Assembly (NCBI GenBank): GCA_937898885.1
Contig: CALDKD010000035.1
Span: forward strand, 18,260-82,259
DNA from: an uncultured Bacteroidales bacterium
GTDB lineage: Bacteria; Bacteroidota; Bacteroidia; Bacteroidales; Bacteroidaceae
Direction of reading: 5' to 3'
DNA: 64,000 bases
Below the pieces are notes generated by a model. That model was not told the origin of the DNA. It saw nothing but the letters and a program-made list of their open reading frames with translations, and did no database searches. This document shows positions 27,106 through 36,292 of this stretch, piece after piece (positions within the stretch are counted from its first letter, which is position 1; each line of letters begins with the position of its first letter). Both the position numbers and the translations under genes were made by a program.

Positions 27106-29574
27106 TTATTCTGAGAAATAGACTCTCTTTACGCGGGTTGATACAGTAGATATAATCTCGTATGGAATGGTGCCCAGAATGTCGGACAACTCACTTACAG
27201 GCAGGTTCGTTCCGAAAATCTCAACGGAATCACCCTCCTTGCAGTCAATGCCGGTAACATCAATCATACACACATCCATACATATATTGCCCACATAATA
27301 TGCCTTTTGTCCGTTCACCAGGCAATATGCGTGTCCGTTGCCCAGATGACGGTCCAGACCGTCCGCATAGCCTATGGGAATAGCCGCGATACGCGATTTT
27401 CTGGTAAGCACGCCTTTCCTGCTGTAGCCCACGGTCTCACCTGCCTCAAGCTCACGTATCTGAAGTATCGTGGTCTTGAGAGTGCATACCGGCGTGAGCG
27501 GCTTGTTCGTGATAGGATCAATGCCGTACAGGCCAAGGCCCAGACGCACCATATCGAAATGCACCTCCGGGAAGCGCTCAATGCCGGCGGAATTACAGAT
27601 ATGGCGCAGTATATGATGCTCGAAAGACTCCTGCAGCAGATCAGTAGCCTTGACAAAGCGCTCTATCTGCACACGGGTGAAATCATCGAACTCCGCGCTG
27701 TCGCTGCCCACGAAGTGCGAGAACACAGAGCGCGGAATGACGGCCGACTGGCGTTTCAGGCGCCTCACAAGCTCCGGGATATCCTCCGGCGCGAAGCCCA
27801 GACGGTGCATTCCGGTATCAATCTTCAGATGTATCGGGAAGTCGGTAATGCCATAGTGCTCAGCCTTTCTCACAAGCTCGTCCAGCAAGTCAAAGCTATA
27901 GACCTCCGGCTCCAGATGATTCTCAAATATGGTCTTGAAGGCAGAGCGCTCAGGGTTCATGACCATAATGCCTGAGTTGATGCCCGCACGCCGAAGCTCA
28001 GCGCCCTCATCAGCCACGGCCACTGCCAGATAGTTCACGTGCATATCCTGCAATGTCCTCGCAACTTCTATTGAGCCGGAGCCGTACGCCGATGCCTTGA
28101 CCATACACACTATCCTGGTGCCCGGGCTAAGCTTGCTCCTGTAATAGTTCAGATTAGCGGTGATGGCCTTCAGGTCAACCTCCAGTATGGTCTCGTGAAC
28201 CTTCAGCTCAAGTCTCTCCGTAACGCGCCCGAAATGGAACTTACGCGCGCCCTTCACAAGAATCTGCTCGCTGCGCAGGTCATCAAGCACGGGAGACTCA
28301 AGCAAGTCCTCGGTAGTCGGGAAGAACTGCTTGTCGCGCACGCTGAACATCTGCGCCATGGATGATATGTCGCGGCCCACGCCTATCAGCTTGTCAATAT
28401 TGCGGCTGGTCATAAACTGGTCAACCATACGGTACAGGGCCTTTGCCGACATTCCGCTCTGAAGTATGTCAGACAATATCAGAGTACGCCTGCGGTTCTT
28501 GTCATCCTGCCTGCGCGCCATGAAGTCCAGCGCTATGTCAAGCGACGAGAGGTCCGAGTTGTAGCTGTCGTTTATTATCACGCAGCCGCGCAGGCCCTCC
28601 TTAACGTGCAGACGCATTCCTATCGGCTCCAGTGTCCACATACGTCTGGTTATCACCTCAGGCGACAGTCCCAGATAGAGGCAGGCCGCCAGACAATGCA
28701 GTGAGTTCTGTATGGAGGCATCGTCTATAAAAGGTATCGAGTACTCGTTGTTCAGGCCAATGTAGCAATAGTGCACCACAGTCCTGTCAGTCTGCTTGTC
28801 TATGCTCTCAATGAACAGAGGCTTCTCGCGGTTTCTGGCAGACCACGCTATCTCACGGACCGACAGCACCGAGCGGTTCACGCAATCCTGAATAAGCTCA
28901 TTGTCCCCGTCATATATCACCACATCGCAATCCTGGAACAACTTCAGTTTCTCCATACATTTCTCCTGAAGCGATGAGAAGTTCTCCTGATGCGCGCCGC
29001 CTATGTTGGTCAGGATACCTATGGTAGGATGTATTATCTTCCATAGCGGGCGCATCTCGCCGGGATCGGATATACCGGCCTCAAACAGGCCAAGCTCCGT
29101 GGAGCCGCCCATCATCCAGACCGACAGAGGAACGCCTATCTGCGAGTTATAGCTGCGCGGCGAGCGTGTTATGCTGAAGTCCTCAGCCAGAAGCTGATAC
29201 AGCCACTCCTTCACAATGGTCTTGCCGTTGCTGCCGGTGATTCCTATTACAGGAACGTTGAACTTCTGCCTGTGAACCGCCGCCAGACGCTGCAGCGCGT
29301 GCAGGGTATCCTCCACCACCAGGAAGTTGGAGCCCTCAAAGTCCTCCATCTTGCCCGGTATGCGGCTCACCACAAAGTTTCTCACACCCTTGTCATACAA
29401 CTCACCCACATAGTCGTGGCCATCGTTGTTCTTACCTTTCAGCGCAAAGAAGACAGTCTCCCTGGGAAACGTCAGCGAACGGCTGTCTGTAAGCAGCCAG
29501 GACACCGAGAACGGACAATACCCGTGCCGCGCGGCACCGATTATCTCCGCAATCTGCTCTATTGTATATGTCAT
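27106..29574 (-). CDS. Bifunctional MurF ligase / alanine racemase
   Basis: 822 aa from the ATG at 29574 (MTYTIEQIAEI); residues upstream in frame do not belong to the family and lie over the promoter. Residues 1-455 are MurF (UDP-MurNAc-tripeptide:D-Ala-D-Ala ligase) with ATP-binding GITGSNGKT (about 111-119). Residues 457-822 are alanine racemase with PLP-lysine K493 in MVKASAYGSG and the GYSRKG region carrying the second catalytic Tyr. The fusion joins the supply of D-alanine to its use in cell-wall precursor synthesis and is a known arrangement in Bacteroidota. It has its own promoter and heads the run of sugar genes on the minus strand. Confidence 0.95.
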   Translation of the reverse strand: MTYTIEQIAEIIGAARHGYCPFSVSWLLTDSRSLTFPRETVFFALKGKNNDGHDYVGELYDKGVRNFVVSRIPGKMEDFEGSNFLVVEDTLHALQRLAAVHRQKFNVPVIGITGSNGKTIVKEWLYQLLAEDFSITRSPRSYNSQIGVPLSVWMMGGSTELGLFEAGISDPGEMRPLWKIIHPTIGILTNIGGAHQENFSSLQEKCMEKLKLFQDCDVVIYDGDNELIQDCVNRSVLSVREIAWSARNREKPLFIESIDKQTDRTVVHYCYIGLNNEYSIPFIDDASIQNSLHCLAACLYLGLSPEVITRRMWTLEPIGMRLHVKEGLRGCVIINDSYNSDLSSLDIALDFMARRQDDKNRRRTLILSDILQSGMSAKALYRMVDQFMTSRNIDKLIGVGRDISSMAQMFSVRDKQFFPTTEDLLESPVLDDLRSEQILVKGARKFHFGRVTERLELKVHETILEVDLKAITANLNYYRSKLSPGTRIVCMVKASAYGSGSIEVARTLQDMHVNYLAVAVADEGAELRRAGINSGIMVMNPERSAFKTIFENHLEPEVYSFDLLDELVRKAEHYGITDFPIHLKIDTGMHRLGFAPEDIPELVRRLKRQSAVIPRSVFSHFVGSDSAEFDDFTRVQIERFVKATDLLQESFEHHILRHICNSAGIERFPEVHFDMVRLGLGLYGIDPITNKPLTPVCTLKTTILQIRELEAGETVGYSRKGVLTRKSRIAAIPIGYADGLDRHLGNGHAYCLVNGQKAYYVGNICMDVCMIDVTGIDCKEGDSVEIFGTNLPVSELSDILGTIPYEIISTVSTRVKRVYFSE

Positions 29575-29627
29575 AATCCTTTTTTTTCCAGAATAATCGC
29601 AAGTTAGCAATTTATATTCACAGAATA

Positions 29628-29658
29628 CAAAGTTATATCTACTCAAGGAGGTTTCCAA
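29628..29658 (-). promoter_or_regulatory. murF-alr promoter
   Basis: On the minus strand TTGG (29658-29655), 19-base spacer, TAACTTTG (29635-29628), about 54 bp before the ATG at 29574. Divergent from the dxs promoter. Confidence 0.7.
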
Positions 29659-29678
29659 GCGAATATTTATAAATATCA

Positions 29679-29709
29679 TTGACTCATATAGGGAAAAATT
29701 GTAGTTTTG
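29679..29709 (+). promoter_or_regulatory. dxs-trkA-trkH promoter
   Basis: TTG at 29679-29681, 20-base spacer, TAGTTTTG at 29702-29709, 14 bp before the first possible dxs ATG; this short leader suggests that the second or third Met (29726, 29732) may be used. Confidence 0.7.
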
Positions 29710-29722
29710 TCAGTTTTCCACA

Positions 29723-31654
29723 ATGATGGGTATGATAGAAGAGGGAAAGGAGAATTTGCTGAGTCACATAGACACGCCTGCCGACTTGCGCAAGCTTGAC
29801 ACCGCGCAGCTGCCGCAGGTATGTCAGGAGCTGAGACAGAAGATTATCGACGAGGTATCGCGCAACCCCGGCCACTTTGCGTCAAGTCTTGGAACTGTAG
29901 AGCTGACGGTAGCGCTGCATTACGTCTTCAACACACCGGACGACAGGATTGTGTGGGATGTAGGACATCAGGCATACGGCCACAAGATACTTACCGGCCG
30001 CCGCGACGTGTTCCATACCAACCGCAAGCTGAACGGCGTCAGGCCGTTCCCGTCGCCTGACGAGAGCCCGTATGACTCATTCGTATCAGGCCACGCCTCC
30101 AACTCCATATCCGCGGCGCTCGGAATGGCCGTGGCAGACCGCAAGAGCGGCAATGGCCGCCGCGTGGTGGCCGTCATAGGCGACGGCGCAATGGGCGGCG
30201 GACTCGCATTCGAGGGCCTCAACAATGCCGCGTCGGCCGACAACGACCTGCTCATCATCCTCAACGACAACAACATGAGCATCTCCTGCAGCGTAGGAGG
30301 CATGAGCACCTACCTCACCCATCTGCAGACATCGCTCCCATACAACAAGTTCCGCTACTATATGGCGCGGACAATGAGCCGGATAGGCCTGCTTGACGAC
30401 AAGCGCCGCCGCGACATAATACGCAAGAACAACCGTCTGAAGATGAAGCTGACCAACCAGCAGAACATCTTCGAGGGAATGGATATCCGCTATTTCGGAC
30501 CGATTGACGGGCACAACGTGCAGAACCTTGTGCGCGTGCTCAAGAATATAAGGAACATGCACGGCCCGCGCCTGCTGCACATACACACCGTCAAGGGCAA
30601 GGGCTACGAGCCTGCCGAGAAAGAGGCCTCCATCTGGCACGCGCCAGGCCTGTTCGACAAGGAGACCGGCGAGCGCATAATAAAATGCACCGACGGAATG
30701 CCACCGCTCTTCCAGGATGTCTTCGGAGAGACACTGCTGGAGCTGATGCGCTCAAACGAGCGTATTCTTGGAATCACCCCCGCAATGCCCTTAGGCTGCT
30801 CAATGAACATTCCAATGAGGGAGTTCCCCGGCCGTTGCTTCGATGTAGGCATAGCCGAGGGGCACGCCGTGACATTCTCCGGCGGTCTGGCCCGCGAGGG
30901 AATGACCCCGTTCTGCAACATCTACTCGTCGTTCATGCAGAGAGCATACGACAACGTCATTCACGATGTGGCGCTGCAGCGGCTGGGCGTAGTGTTCTGC
31001 CTGGACCGCGCGGGACTTGTAGGCGAGGACGGCCCCACGCACCACGGAGCCTTCGACCTCGCATATCTGCGCCCCATACCGGGGCTTACCATAGCATCGC
31101 CCTTCGACGAGTGCGAGCTCCGGCGCCTTATGTACACCGCGCAGCTGCCCGGACAGGGACCGTTCGTAATACGTTATCCGCGCGGCCGTGGCGTCAGGAC
31201 CGACTGGCGATGCCCGCTTGAGCCCGTGCAGGTGGGAACCGGACGCGTCATCAAAGAGGGCAGGAGCCTTGCGGTGCTCTCCATCGGCCCGATAGGAAAC
31301 CTTGCGCTGGAGGCGATAGGCAAGTATGAGACTGAGCATCCGGAGCACAGTATCGCGCTCTACGACATGCGTTTCCTCAAGCCGATAGACACGAATATCC
31401 TGAGTACCGTAGGCAACAGCTTCAGCAAGATAATAACGCTGGAGAACGGCTGCGTGAGCGGCGGACTCGGAAGTGCCGTGGCAGAGTATATGGCAGACAA
31501 CAGCCTTAATCCGCAAATCAGGAGAATAGGCATCCCTGACAAATTCATCCAGCACGGCACCGTGCCGCAGCTCCTTGAGATTTGCGGTATGGATGCCGGA
31601 GCAATATACAACGTCATCGCAGAGATGCTGAATTGTCAAACCAACGGCATATAA
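29723..31654 (+). CDS. dxs: 1-Deoxy-D-xylulose-5-phosphate synthase
   Basis: 643 aa; joins pyruvate and glyceraldehyde 3-phosphate with thiamine diphosphate, first step of the MEP isoprenoid pathway. Motifs: DVGHQAYGHKILTGR (substrate His, about 75-90), the ThDP site GDGAMGGGLAFEGLNNA (about 153-169), transketolase central domain with GPTHHG (about 437-442) and the C-terminal domain. Length is normal. Three Met lie in the first ten residues, so the exact start is uncertain. It is followed after 6 bp by trkA. Confidence 0.97.
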   Translation: MMGMIEEGKENLLSHIDTPADLRKLDTAQLPQVCQELRQKIIDEVSRNPGHFASSLGTVELTVALHYVFNTPDDRIVWDVGHQAYGHKILTGRRDVFHTNRKLNGVRPFPSPDESPYDSFVSGHASNSISAALGMAVADRKSGNGRRVVAVIGDGAMGGGLAFEGLNNAASADNDLLIILNDNNMSISCSVGGMSTYLTHLQTSLPYNKFRYYMARTMSRIGLLDDKRRRDIIRKNNRLKMKLTNQQNIFEGMDIRYFGPIDGHNVQNLVRVLKNIRNMHGPRLLHIHTVKGKGYEPAEKEASIWHAPGLFDKETGERIIKCTDGMPPLFQDVFGETLLELMRSNERILGITPAMPLGCSMNIPMREFPGRCFDVGIAEGHAVTFSGGLAREGMTPFCNIYSSFMQRAYDNVIHDVALQRLGVVFCLDRAGLVGEDGPTHHGAFDLAYLRPIPGLTIASPFDECELRRLMYTAQLPGQGPFVIRYPRGRGVRTDWRCPLEPVQVGTGRVIKEGRSLAVLSIGPIGNLALEAIGKYETEHPEHSIALYDMRFLKPIDTNILSTVGNSFSKIITLENGCVSGGLGSAVAEYMADNSLNPQIRRIGIPDKFIQHGTVPQLLEICGMDAGAIYNVIAEMLNCQTNGI

Positions 31655-31660
31655 CCTTAT

Positions 31661-32998
31661 ATGAGAATTGTAATCGCGGGAGCCGGCGACGTAGGCACAC
31701 ATCTGGCAAAGCTCCTCTCGGGCGAGAGCCAGGACATCACCCTCATTGACGAGAGTCAGGACAAGCTTGGCGGGCTTGACTCCAACTTCGACCTGCTTGC
31801 AGTGACAGCATCGCCAACCTCCATCAGAGACCTCAAGGAGGCCGAGGCGGGCAAGGCAGACCTGTTCGTAGCCGTCACGCCCGATGAGAGCCGCAACATT
31901 GTGGCCTGTCAGCTGGCGCACAATCTCGGAGCGCAGAAGACTCTTGCCAGAGTTGACAACTACGAGTACCTTATGCCCAAGGCGCGCGAGTTCTTCACAT
32001 CAACAGGCGTTGACTCGCTCATCTATCCTGAGATGCTGGCCGCCAAGGACATAGTGGATGGCATGCGCCAGAGCTGGATACGCCAGTGGTGGGAGTTCGC
32101 CGAGGGCACATTGGTGATGATAGGCGTAAAGCTCAGAGAGAACGCCGAGATACTGAACGTGCCTCTCTACGCCCTGGGTACGGGACGGCCGTACCACATA
32201 GTGGCCATCGTCCGCAACAACGAGACCATCATCCCTGGCGGCAGCGACACCATCTACGCGGGCGATATGGTCTATTTCATGGCCAACAAGAAGGACATCC
32301 CGCTCATCAGGCGCATTGCCGGCAAGGAGGAGCTTCCCGACATCCGCGATGTAATCATAATGGGCGGGAGCCGCATCGCCATCAGGGCGGCGCAGATTAT
32401 GCCCGAGAACGTCAACGTAAAGATAATTGAGCGCGACCGCGCCCGCTGCAACTGGCTCACAGAGATGCTCAGCAGCAGGGTTATGGTAATCAACGGCGAC
32501 GGCCGCGACCCAAGCCTGCTTATGAGCGAGGGCATAGACCACACCGAGGCCTTCATCGCCCTTACCGACAGCGCCGAGACCAACATCCTGGCCTGCGTGG
32601 CCGCCAAGAGGTTCGGCGTGACCAAGACCATTGCCGAGGTTGAGAACATCGACTACATCACTATGGCCGAGAAACTTGACATCGGCACGGTCATAAACAA
32701 GAAGAAGATAGCCGCCAGCCACATCTACCAGATGATGCTCGATGCCGATGTGAGCAACGTGAAGTGTCTGACATTCGCCAGTGCCGAGGTGGCCGAGTTC
32801 ATAGTAAAGAGAGGTGCCAGGGTTACCCGTAACTGCGTAAAGGACCTGAGCCTGCCACGCGGCGCCACAATCGGCGGCCTTATCCGCGGGCACGAGGGCA
32901 TTCTGGTATCCGGCGACACCCAGATTCAGGAGGGCGACCACGTGGTTGTGTTCTGTCTGGACGGAATGATAAGGAAACTGGAAAAATACTTCAACTGA
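31661..32998 (+). CDS. trkA: Trk potassium-uptake regulatory subunit TrkA
   Basis: 445 aa, cytoplasmic, made of two RCK units. Each has a Rossmann NAD-binding half (MRIVIAGAGDVGTHLAKLL at the N-terminus; VIIMGGSRIAIRAAQIM from about 230) and a TrkA_C half (for example KLRENAEILNVPLYAL, and RGATIGGLIRGHEGILVSGDT near the C-terminus). It gates the TrkH channel in response to nucleotides. Its stop is directly followed by trkH, typical for the complex. Confidence 0.96.
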   Translation: MRIVIAGAGDVGTHLAKLLSGESQDITLIDESQDKLGGLDSNFDLLAVTASPTSIRDLKEAEAGKADLFVAVTPDESRNIVACQLAHNLGAQKTLARVDNYEYLMPKAREFFTSTGVDSLIYPEMLAAKDIVDGMRQSWIRQWWEFAEGTLVMIGVKLRENAEILNVPLYALGTGRPYHIVAIVRNNETIIPGGSDTIYAGDMVYFMANKKDIPLIRRIAGKEELPDIRDVIIMGGSRIAIRAAQIMPENVNVKIIERDRARCNWLTEMLSSRVMVINGDGRDPSLLMSEGIDHTEAFIALTDSAETNILACVAAKRFGVTKTIAEVENIDYITMAEKLDIGTVINKKKIAASHIYQMMLDADVSNVKCLTFASAEVAEFIVKRGARVTRNCVKDLSLPRGATIGGLIRGHEGILVSGDTQIQEGDHVVVFCLDGMIRKLEKYFN

Positions 32999-32999
32999 G

Positions 33000-34475
33000 T
33001 TGATACACCTTAGGCCCATATACAAGATATTAGGCATCCTGCTTGCAATTGAGGCGGGAGTACTGTTTGCATGCGCCCTTATTCCGCTGTTCCTGCTGGA
33101 GAAGGACCTGTTCGCATTCCTGGCCTCATCGCTCATAACAGCCTGCTGCGCCGTATTCTTCATAACAGCCGGCAGAAAGAGCTATCGCGACGGCGTGTCC
33201 CGGCGCGACGGCTACGTTGTGGTCACGCTGAGCTGGGTGCTCTTCTCGCTCTTCGGATGCCTGCCGTTCTGGCTGAGCCGGTATGTGCCCGAGTTCTCCA
33301 ACGCCTTCTTCGAGACCATATCCGGCTTCACCACCACCGGGGCCAGTATCATAAGCAACATTGAGGCCCTGCCTCACGGACTGCTCTTCTGGCGCAGCCT
33401 CACACAATGGATTGGCGGCTTAGGCATCGTATTCTTCACGGTGGCCGTGCTTCCGGTGTTCGGCGTGGGCGATGTACAGCTCTTCGCGGCCGAGGCCATC
33501 GGCCCGTCGCACGGCAAGCTGCATCCGCGCATCAGCGTGAGCGGCCGCTGGATTCTCATAGTCTATGTAATACTGACCGCAGCCTGCACCATCGCGCTGC
33601 AGGCCTGCGGAATGAGCCTCTTTGAGAGCGTCAACCACGCTATGTGCACCATCGCCACCGGCGGCTACTCCACGCGCAACGCAAGCATCGGAGCCTTCAA
33701 CTCAGTGCTTATCGAGGACGTGATAACACTCTTCACCTTCCTGTCGGGAATCAACTTCAGCCTGCTTTTCTTCCTTCTGTTCAGGGCCAAGATAGGCAAG
33801 ATGTTCCGCGACACCGAGTTCCGCTGCTATTTCTGGGTGACATTGACGGTGATTCTTGTCATAGCGGCGATCATAATCATAAAGAACGGCACGGCGCCGC
33901 TCAAGGCATTGCATCTGTCGTTCTTCCAGGTAGTGTCACTGATAACCACCACAGGCTACGTGACCAACGATGTCTATAACTGGCCCGCGCCCGTATATAT
34001 GCTTCTGAGTGTTATAATGTGTATGGGAGCCTGCGCCGGATCAACCACAGGAGGCATGAAGGGAGCCCGCACGGTAATCCTTTTCAAGGCGCTCAGGAAC
34101 GAGTTCGAGCATATCCTCCACCCCAACGCCGTGCTGCCCATCCGCATCAACGACAAAGTGATACCGGACACTACCAGACAGACTGTGTTCACCTTCACAA
34201 TCTTCTATATCGGACTGATTGCATTCAGCTGGATAGTCTATATGATAATGGGATTGAATATGTCCGACGCGTTCTACGCATCCACGGCCATTGTGAGCAA
34301 TACGGGAACCGCGGTAGGCTCGTTCGATGCCGCCAACTCATTCGACACCACCCTGTCGTGGGACATCCTGCCAATGGCGGCCAAGTGGTACACCTGCCTG
34401 CTCATGCTTGTAAGCCGCCTGGAGATTTTCGCGGTGCTGCTTATATTCACTCCGAGTTTCTGGCGCCACCGTTAG
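33000..34475 (+). CDS. trkH: Trk potassium-uptake channel TrkH
   Basis: 491 aa integral inner-membrane protein with four M1-P-M2 repeats. Selectivity-loop glycines are seen in SGFTTTGASI, ATGGYSTRN, TTTGYVTND and SNTGTAVGS. It imports K+ in partnership with TrkA. The start is TTG at 33000-33002, one base after the trkA stop; no ATG gives a plausible N-terminus, as family members start just before IYKILG. The last 29 bp overlap the convergent DUF4435 gene. Confidence 0.95.
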   Translation: MIHLRPIYKILGILLAIEAGVLFACALIPLFLLEKDLFAFLASSLITACCAVFFITAGRKSYRDGVSRRDGYVVVTLSWVLFSLFGCLPFWLSRYVPEFSNAFFETISGFTTTGASIISNIEALPHGLLFWRSLTQWIGGLGIVFFTVAVLPVFGVGDVQLFAAEAIGPSHGKLHPRISVSGRWILIVYVILTAACTIALQACGMSLFESVNHAMCTIATGGYSTRNASIGAFNSVLIEDVITLFTFLSGINFSLLFFLLFRAKIGKMFRDTEFRCYFWVTLTVILVIAAIIIIKNGTAPLKALHLSFFQVVSLITTTGYVTNDVYNWPAPVYMLLSVIMCMGACAGSTTGGMKGARTVILFKALRNEFEHILHPNAVLPIRINDKVIPDTTRQTVFTFTIFYIGLIAFSWIVYMIMGLNMSDAFYASTAIVSNTGTAVGSFDAANSFDTTLSWDILPMAAKWYTCLLMLVSRLEIFAVLLIFTPSFWRHR

Positions 34476-35472
34476 CATTTCCCGCCGCAAGGAAATCACT
34501 CACGGCCTTGCGCATACGCTGGTATGGGGCGCTGTCGCGGTAATGCGTGTTCTCGCGCAGGGCATCCTCCAGGTCAACCTGACTGTGACGGTATGAGCTC
34601 AGCTCATTCTGCCGCTGCTGCTCGTGAACGGCCTTTTTGTAGATGTCAGTCTCGCGCTCGTGCCTCAAAGACTGCAGCAATGGATCCATCACGCGGGTAA
34701 GCACCCGCTCAAACAGGAAATGCCCCTGAATATATAAATAGGTATCCTCAGGAGACACACCTATGCGCGGAAGCTCCTCCATAAGCATCTCCACCTGCTC
34801 CACGGCCTCAGGATAGGTCTTCTCCAGCCAGTTCAGTTTCTTGCCTACCCGGTTCTCAAGCCGCTGCAATGTATTCTGCGGGGCCTTTATGTCAAGGCTG
34901 TCAATCACTATGCAGTTGTTGAAGTCCTGCATTGAGAAATCGTTATGCCGCAATGTCCTGTAGAACCAGATATTCCAGGCAAAGAGCGGGAACACTATCT
35001 TGGAATAAAGCTCAAAGAATGCCTCAAAGTCAATAGGACGGCGGTCGTTCAGCGTACACTGCACGCACACCTGGTTCAGACTTCCGGAATAGCACTGGTA
35101 GTTCTCAATTGCGTATGTGTAGGTCTGAATCACAAACGGGCTTGCCAGGAAATCGCGCGAGTTCTGCGTGGCCCCCTGCATCAGATAGTCATAGTCGCTA
35201 TCTACGCAGGCAATCATACTCTGCCCCAGCGACTTTGCGTCCAGGCACTTGCGTATGGCCGATTTCTTACCGCGCTCCAGCTTGTCGTTAGACGGGAGCA
35301 TAATGTTGAACGTAACCTTGTCCGACTCAAACTCGTCAAGCAGCAGCCTCCAGAAAGCCACATCGTTGTAGCTCTCCACATACGCCACAATCCGTCTGCG
35401 CCTGTCCTTGGGGCGCAGGCGGTTGGCCGCCTCAATATACTGCGAGCTGACGCCCTGGATCAGACGGTTCAT
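34447..35472 (-). CDS. DUF4435 (TOPRIM-like) protein, AriB-like
   Basis: 341 aa. The N-terminal part carries what looks like a TOPRIM-type acidic set: RIVAYVESYNDVAFW (E33) and ACVDSDYDYLM (D91, D93), then a helical C-terminal region. DUF4435 is the domain of AriB, the nuclease effector of the PARIS anti-phage system. The ATG overlaps the stop of the upstream ATPase gene (ATGA), so the two are produced together, as in PARIS. Equally it may be a conserved housekeeping pair of unknown role. No signal peptide. Its 3' end overlaps trkH by 29 bp. Confidence 0.7.
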   Translation of the reverse strand: MNRLIQGVSSQYIEAANRLRPKDRRRRIVAYVESYNDVAFWRLLLDEFESDKVTFNIMLPSNDKLERGKKSAIRKCLDAKSLGQSMIACVDSDYDYLMQGATQNSRDFLASPFVIQTYTYAIENYQCYSGSLNQVCVQCTLNDRRPIDFEAFFELYSKIVFPLFAWNIWFYRTLRHNDFSMQDFNNCIVIDSLDIKAPQNTLQRLENRVGKKLNWLEKTYPEAVEQVEMLMEELPRIGVSPEDTYLYIQGHFLFERVLTRVMDPLLQSLRHERETDIYKKAVHEQQRQNELSSYRHSQVDLEDALRENTHYRDSAPYQRMRKAVSDFLAAGNANGGARNSE

Positions 35473-36290
35473 CCCTCAACCGTTATCTCAGCCACATCGG
35501 TCACATAGTCCATCCAGCCGTTCATAATGACTGCCGGAGAGTGTGTGGTGAGTATTATCTGAACATTGGGATTAATCTCTATGATGCGCTGAATGAGCTG
35601 CTGCTGCCACTCAATGTCCAAAGACACCTCCGGCTCGTCCATCAGGATCACTCCCGGCTGGTTATCCTGCACCAGAGCGGTGAGCAGGACCACCAGCAGC
35701 TGCTTCTCACCCGACGACAGATTGTAAGGCAGCAGCGTATAGCCGAAACGGTCAAACACCAGGTCGTTGCTGTCGCGTATTATCTTCTTGCCGCTGTCAG
35801 CGAACAGAGTGTCTATCAGATCAAGGAACAGCATCTTGGGGCGTGCCAGCTCCGCGGCCCTGGCAACCATATCGGGATTGCCCGATGTAAGGTACTGTAT
35901 GGTGCGGTTGCCTATGTTCACCTGATAGTCCAGATACCTGCGCTGCAGGCGGTAAATCTGCCAGTCAAGCTCGGTAACCACGTTCTTGTCGGCCATCTTC
36001 TCCAGCAGGTTGCTGTGCATCAGCGGGCGGTCAATGCTGCGTATCACATCGTAGTTGATGGTATCCGCGCCCTCCGGCTCAAAAACAAAGCTCACGTTCT
36101 GCTCCGGCCCGTTTGCGGCGCCGCCGTCGGCAATCTCATCCAGACGGTCCGCCACAAGATTGAGAATGGTGCTCTTGCCAGCACCATTCACACCGCTCAG
36201 AATATTCACATCAGGCCTCAGGTTCCACACAATATGCTTGCGGCCCCACATAGCCTTAATCTCTATCCTGCTAATGTATTTTCCGTTCAT
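35469..36290 (-). CDS. ABC-type AAA ATPase (AAA_21 class), AriA/OLD-like
   Basis: 273 aa from the ATG at 36290, 2 bp after the HAD stop. Complete SMC/ABC-like ATPase: Walker A GVNGAGKST (33-41), signature YNLSSGEKQLLVV (about 200), Walker B VILMDEPEVSLD (about 223) and the switch His in ILTTHSPAVI (about 255). No membrane partner is nearby, so it is not a transporter. Soluble ATPases of this kind act with nuclease or toxin partners in OLD, Septu and PARIS systems. It is shorter than the roughly 450-residue AriA of studied PARIS systems. Coupled by ATGA overlap to the DUF4435 gene. Confidence 0.8.
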   Translation of the reverse strand: MNGKYISRIEIKAMWGRKHIVWNLRPDVNILSGVNGAGKSTILNLVADRLDEIADGGAANGPEQNVSFVFEPEGADTINYDVIRSIDRPLMHSNLLEKMADKNVVTELDWQIYRLQRRYLDYQVNIGNRTIQYLTSGNPDMVARAAELARPKMLFLDLIDTLFADSGKKIIRDSNDLVFDRFGYTLLPYNLSSGEKQLLVVLLTALVQDNQPGVILMDEPEVSLDIEWQQQLIQRIIEINPNVQIILTTHSPAVIMNGWMDYVTDVAEITVEG

Positions 36291-36292
36291 AA

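Noticed and set aside
30800..31921. 373-codon frame on the minus strand
   Set aside because: Antisense to dxs and trkA, crossing their junction.
32000..33163. 387-codon frame on the minus strand
   Set aside because: Antisense to trkA and the start of trkH; no recognisable domain.
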